Shown here piece after piece: positions 6,169 through 7,752 of a stretch of 7,752 nt of DNA. Within the stretch, counting starts at the first letter, position 1, and every line of letters starts with the position of its first letter. The stretch spans positions 1 to 7,752 of the forward strand of contig PMCN01000056.1 in assembly GCA_003154135.1 (NCBI GenBank), given 5' to 3'. This DNA comes from Acidimicrobiaceae bacterium (GTDB taxonomy: Bacteria > Actinomycetota > Acidimicrobiia > Acidimicrobiales > Ilumatobacteraceae). The translations under genes and the position numbers were made by a program. Under the pieces are notes generated by a model that did no database searches, was not told the origin of the DNA, and saw only the letters and a list, made by a program, of their open reading frames with translations.

Positions 6169-7407
6169 TCAGGGCTCTTCCTGGTACTCGAAGCTGAAGC
6201 TGGCGATCCACACCACGTCGCCGTCCTGCGCGCCTGCCCGCGACAGCATGCGGGGCACGCCCAGCCGCTTCAGCTGGTAGTCGATGTACGAGAGCGCTTC
6301 GGGAGTGGTGACGTCGTTGAGCGCCACCACTCGCTCGACCTGACGGCCGACGAGGCGGAACTCGTGCTCCTCGAGCTTCTCGACGCGGGCGCCGTCCTGC
6401 TCGGGCCGGATGATGACGATGCCCTCGCTGGCCGGCTGCTCCTGGCGGGCCTGGTGCACCAGCTGCGACAGGCGGGCGACGAGCTCGCGCACACCCTGGT
6501 TGGTGACCGAGGAGACGCGCTCGCCCTCCCAGTCGAAGATGGCGCTGTCGCTCTTCGTGCCCACCACCACGCGGGGCCGTTCGAGCAGCTCGGGCTGGTA
6601 CTCGCCGAGCTCGTTGAGCAGGATGCGCTCCTGCTCGTACGGGTCGGGGCCGTCGATGTCGGCGAGGTCGACCATGACGCACAGCACTCGGGCGCGCTCG
6701 ATGTGCTTGAGGAACTTGTGGCCGAGGCCCTTGCCCTCACTGGCGCCCTCGATGAGGCCGGGGATGTCGGCCACCACGAACTCGGTGAGGCCCGGCGCAC
6801 GCACGACACCCAGGTTGGGCTCGAGCGTGGTGAACGGGTAGTTGGCGATCTTCGGCTTGGCCGCGCTGATGACGCTGATGAGCGTGCTCTTGCCTACGTT
6901 GGGGAAGCCGACGAGGGCCACGTCGGCCATCAACTTCAACTCGAGCTTCAGCCAGCGATCTTCGCCGTGCTCGCCCTGCTCGGCGAAGGTGGGGGCGCGG
7001 CGCCGGTTGGAGAGGAACTTGGCGTTGCCCCGCCCGCCGCGGCCACCGGCCGCGCAGAGCCAGCGGTCGCCGTGGTTGGCGAGGTCGGCGAGCAGCTCGC
7101 CGGTGTACAGGTCGGTGACCACGGTGCCCTCGGGCACGTGCACCTCGAGGTCCTTGCCGCGCTTGCCGTGCTGGTCCTTGCCCGAGCCGTGCACGCCGCT
7201 GTCGGCCTTGCGGTGCGGATGGTCGCGAAAGCCCAGCAGCGATGCGACGTTGCGGTCGGCCACGAGCCAGATGTCGGCGCCCTTGCCGCCGTCGCCGCCG
7301 TTGGGGCCGCCGAACGCCTCGGGACCCTCGCGACGGAACGACACACAGCCGGCGCCACCGTCGCCGGCCTTCACGTTCAGTTGTGCTTCGTCGACGAACC
7401 CGCTCAT
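6169..7407 (-). CDS. obg: GTPase Obg (CgtA), ribosome assembly factor
   Basis: Essential-type GTPase that acts in late 50S subunit assembly and links growth to nucleotide state. The 412-residue protein has three domains in order: the glycine-rich Obg fold (about 1-158, starting MSGFVDEAQLNVKAGDGGAG), the G domain (about 159-325) and a C-terminal OCT domain (about 330-410). GTPase motifs are G1 GFPNVGKST at 167-175, the NYPFTTL switch I region at 189-195, G3 DIPG at 214-217, G4 TKSD at 284-287 (Thr where NKxD is commoner) and G5 SSV at 299-301. The ATG at 7407 matches the family start. AGAGGG lies 4 nt upstream, which is closer than usual. The gene leads the obg-proB operon. The ribosomal protein genes rplU and rpmA, which often precede obg, are not upstream; a divergent gene is there instead. 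Confidence 0.97.
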   Translation of the reverse strand: MSGFVDEAQLNVKAGDGGAGCVSFRREGPEAFGGPNGGDGGKGADIWLVADRNVASLLGFRDHPHRKADSGVHGSGKDQHGKRGKDLEVHVPEGTVVTDLYTGELLADLANHGDRWLCAAGGRGGRGNAKFLSNRRRAPTFAEQGEHGEDRWLKLELKLMADVALVGFPNVGKSTLISVISAAKPKIANYPFTTLEPNLGVVRAPGLTEFVVADIPGLIEGASEGKGLGHKFLKHIERARVLCVMVDLADIDGPDPYEQERILLNELGEYQPELLERPRVVVGTKSDSAIFDWEGERVSSVTNQGVRELVARLSQLVHQARQEQPASEGIVIIRPEQDGARVEKLEEHEFRLVGRQVERVVALNDVTTPEALSYIDYQLKRLGVPRMLSRAGAQDGDVVWIASFSFEYQEEP

Positions 7408-7418
7408 AGGACCCTCTG

Positions 7419-7424
7419 AGGCTA
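7419..7424 (-). promoter_or_regulatory. -10 box of the obg-proB promoter
   Basis: On the minus strand TAGCCT fits the TANNNT pattern and ends 11 nt before the obg ATG. Transcription would begin within the AGAGGG element, leaving a leader of only about 5 nt, so translation would be leaderless-like rather than driven by a full Shine-Dalgarno leader. No good -35 box is visible; its expected place (near 7442-7447) coincides with that expected for the divergent promoter. Confidence 0.4.
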
Positions 7425-7445
7425 CCGCTGCCCCACCCTCGCCGC

Positions 7446-7459
7446 GATGAGAGATGAGG
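7446..7459. repeat. Short tandem repeat between divergent promoters
   Basis: GATGAGA followed directly by GATGAGG, a 7-bp unit repeated twice with one mismatch. It occupies the spacer and -35 zone expected for both divergent promoters. It could be a binding site, but at this length it could equally be chance. Confidence 0.25.
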
Positions 7460-7465
7460 CGTCGG

Positions 7466-7471
7466 TACGCT
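7466..7471 (+). promoter_or_regulatory. -10 box of the divergent plus-strand gene, leaderless type
   Basis: TACGCT lies exactly 6 nt before the ATG at 7478, the same geometry as TACCCT before the ATG at 3432. No Shine-Dalgarno sequence precedes this ATG at normal spacing, so a leaderless mRNA is the simplest reading. No clear -35 box is seen. Confidence 0.45.
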
Positions 7472-7477
7472 GGGCCG

Positions 7478-7752
7478 ATGACCGGGGTCGATCCTGCGCA
7501 CGAGTTGGCCGAACGTGCCGACCGCTGGGCCTCCACCATGGCGGGCCACCGGGCCGACGACGGCATCCGCCTCGCGCACGCCGACTCGTGGGCCGGCAGC
7601 GGCAGCCGGCTGCTGCTCCCCCGCGATGCCCGCGAGGAGCGCGAGCACGCGACGCTCGCCACCTTGGCGACCCGCTCGTCCGGTGCCGGCAACCGGGCGA
7701 TCGACGAGGCAGCCGACCAGTGGCGCACGTGCTTCGAGCGCGACCGCGACCG
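7478..7752 (+). CDS. Unrecognised protein, N-terminal fragment
   Basis: An open frame of 91 codons runs to the right edge with no stop. It starts MTGVDPAHELAERADRW and continues as a charged, Ala/Arg/Glu/Asp-rich, probably helical soluble segment with a short SWAGSGSRLLLPRDA stretch near residues 37-51. There is no signal peptide, membrane segment or motif I can name. Coding status is supported by strong G/C preference at third codon positions, a -10 box 6 nt before the ATG, and the lack of any better gene on either strand here. It is transcribed divergently from obg across a 70-bp gap, which may indicate shared regulation. I do not recognise the family, and the missing C-terminal part is needed for any assignment. 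Confidence 0.6.
   Translation, partial: MTGVDPAHELAERADRWASTMAGHRADDGIRLAHADSWAGSGSRLLLPRDAREEREHATLATLATRSSGAGNRAIDEAADQWRTCFERDRD

Noticed and set aside
6364..7419. A 351-codon plus-strand open frame antisense to obg
   Set aside because: Same in-register antisense effect; obg is unmistakable on the other strand and this product has no family-like features.
7408..7728. A 107-codon N-terminal extension of obg
   Set aside because: Obg proteins begin at the MxxFVDEA region, which is met by the ATG at 7407. The extension would overlap the divergent gene and cross both promoters.
1..7752. Defence system, CRISPR array, insertion sequence, tRNA or rRNA
   Set aside because: No regularly spaced repeats, transposase motifs, terminal inverted repeats or RNA gene signatures were seen. 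All long stretches are explained by housekeeping genes or the protease.

Overview
The window is GC-rich, gene-dense DNA with strong G/C bias at third codon positions. Signal-peptide style, promoter style (-10 boxes of the form TA(G/C)NNT placed 6-7 nt before start codons) and gene content (an actinobacterial-type MurJ, Obg with an OCT domain, a MoxR ATPase) point to an actinomycete. A deep-branching group such as Acidimicrobiia is plausible, but that placement is inference from style, not from a marker gene.

Layout. (1) 1-152, minus: the first 50 codons of a MoxR-type AAA+ ATPase, ending at its Walker A motif. (2) 153-294: a divergent promoter region. (3) 295-3345, plus: a complete 1016-residue secreted subtilase (S8) with signal peptide, I9-like propeptide, Asp/His/Asn/Ser catalytic set, an inserted PA domain and a long beta-rich C-terminal region. 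(4) 3346-3478: a strong GC hairpin terminator, then a compact promoter and a possible 16-codon leaderless upstream ORF whose TGA overlaps the GTG of the next gene. (5) 3479-5296, plus: murJ, the lipid II flippase, with an unusual 84-residue tail. (6) 5075-6166, minus: proB, glutamate 5-kinase with PUA domain. (7) 6169-7407, minus: obg, the ribosome-assembly GTPase, 2 nt upstream of proB in one operon. (8) 7408-7477: a short divergent promoter region. (9) 7478 to the window end, plus: the start of an unrecognised gene with a leaderless-looking promoter.

How the genes work together. Only obg-proB is clearly an operon: the stop-start spacing is 2 nt and the proB ribosome binding site lies inside the end of obg. 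murJ (cell-wall precursor export) converges on proB (first step of proline synthesis), and their coding regions overlap by 222 bp in opposite orientation. The subtilase is an independent secreted enzyme, insulated downstream by its terminator.

I did not find a new defence system, mobile element, CRISPR array or biosynthetic cluster. The features most worth a second look are the long murJ/proB antisense overlap, the candidate leaderless upstream ORF coupled to murJ, and the recurring promoter-to-ATG spacing at three starts.
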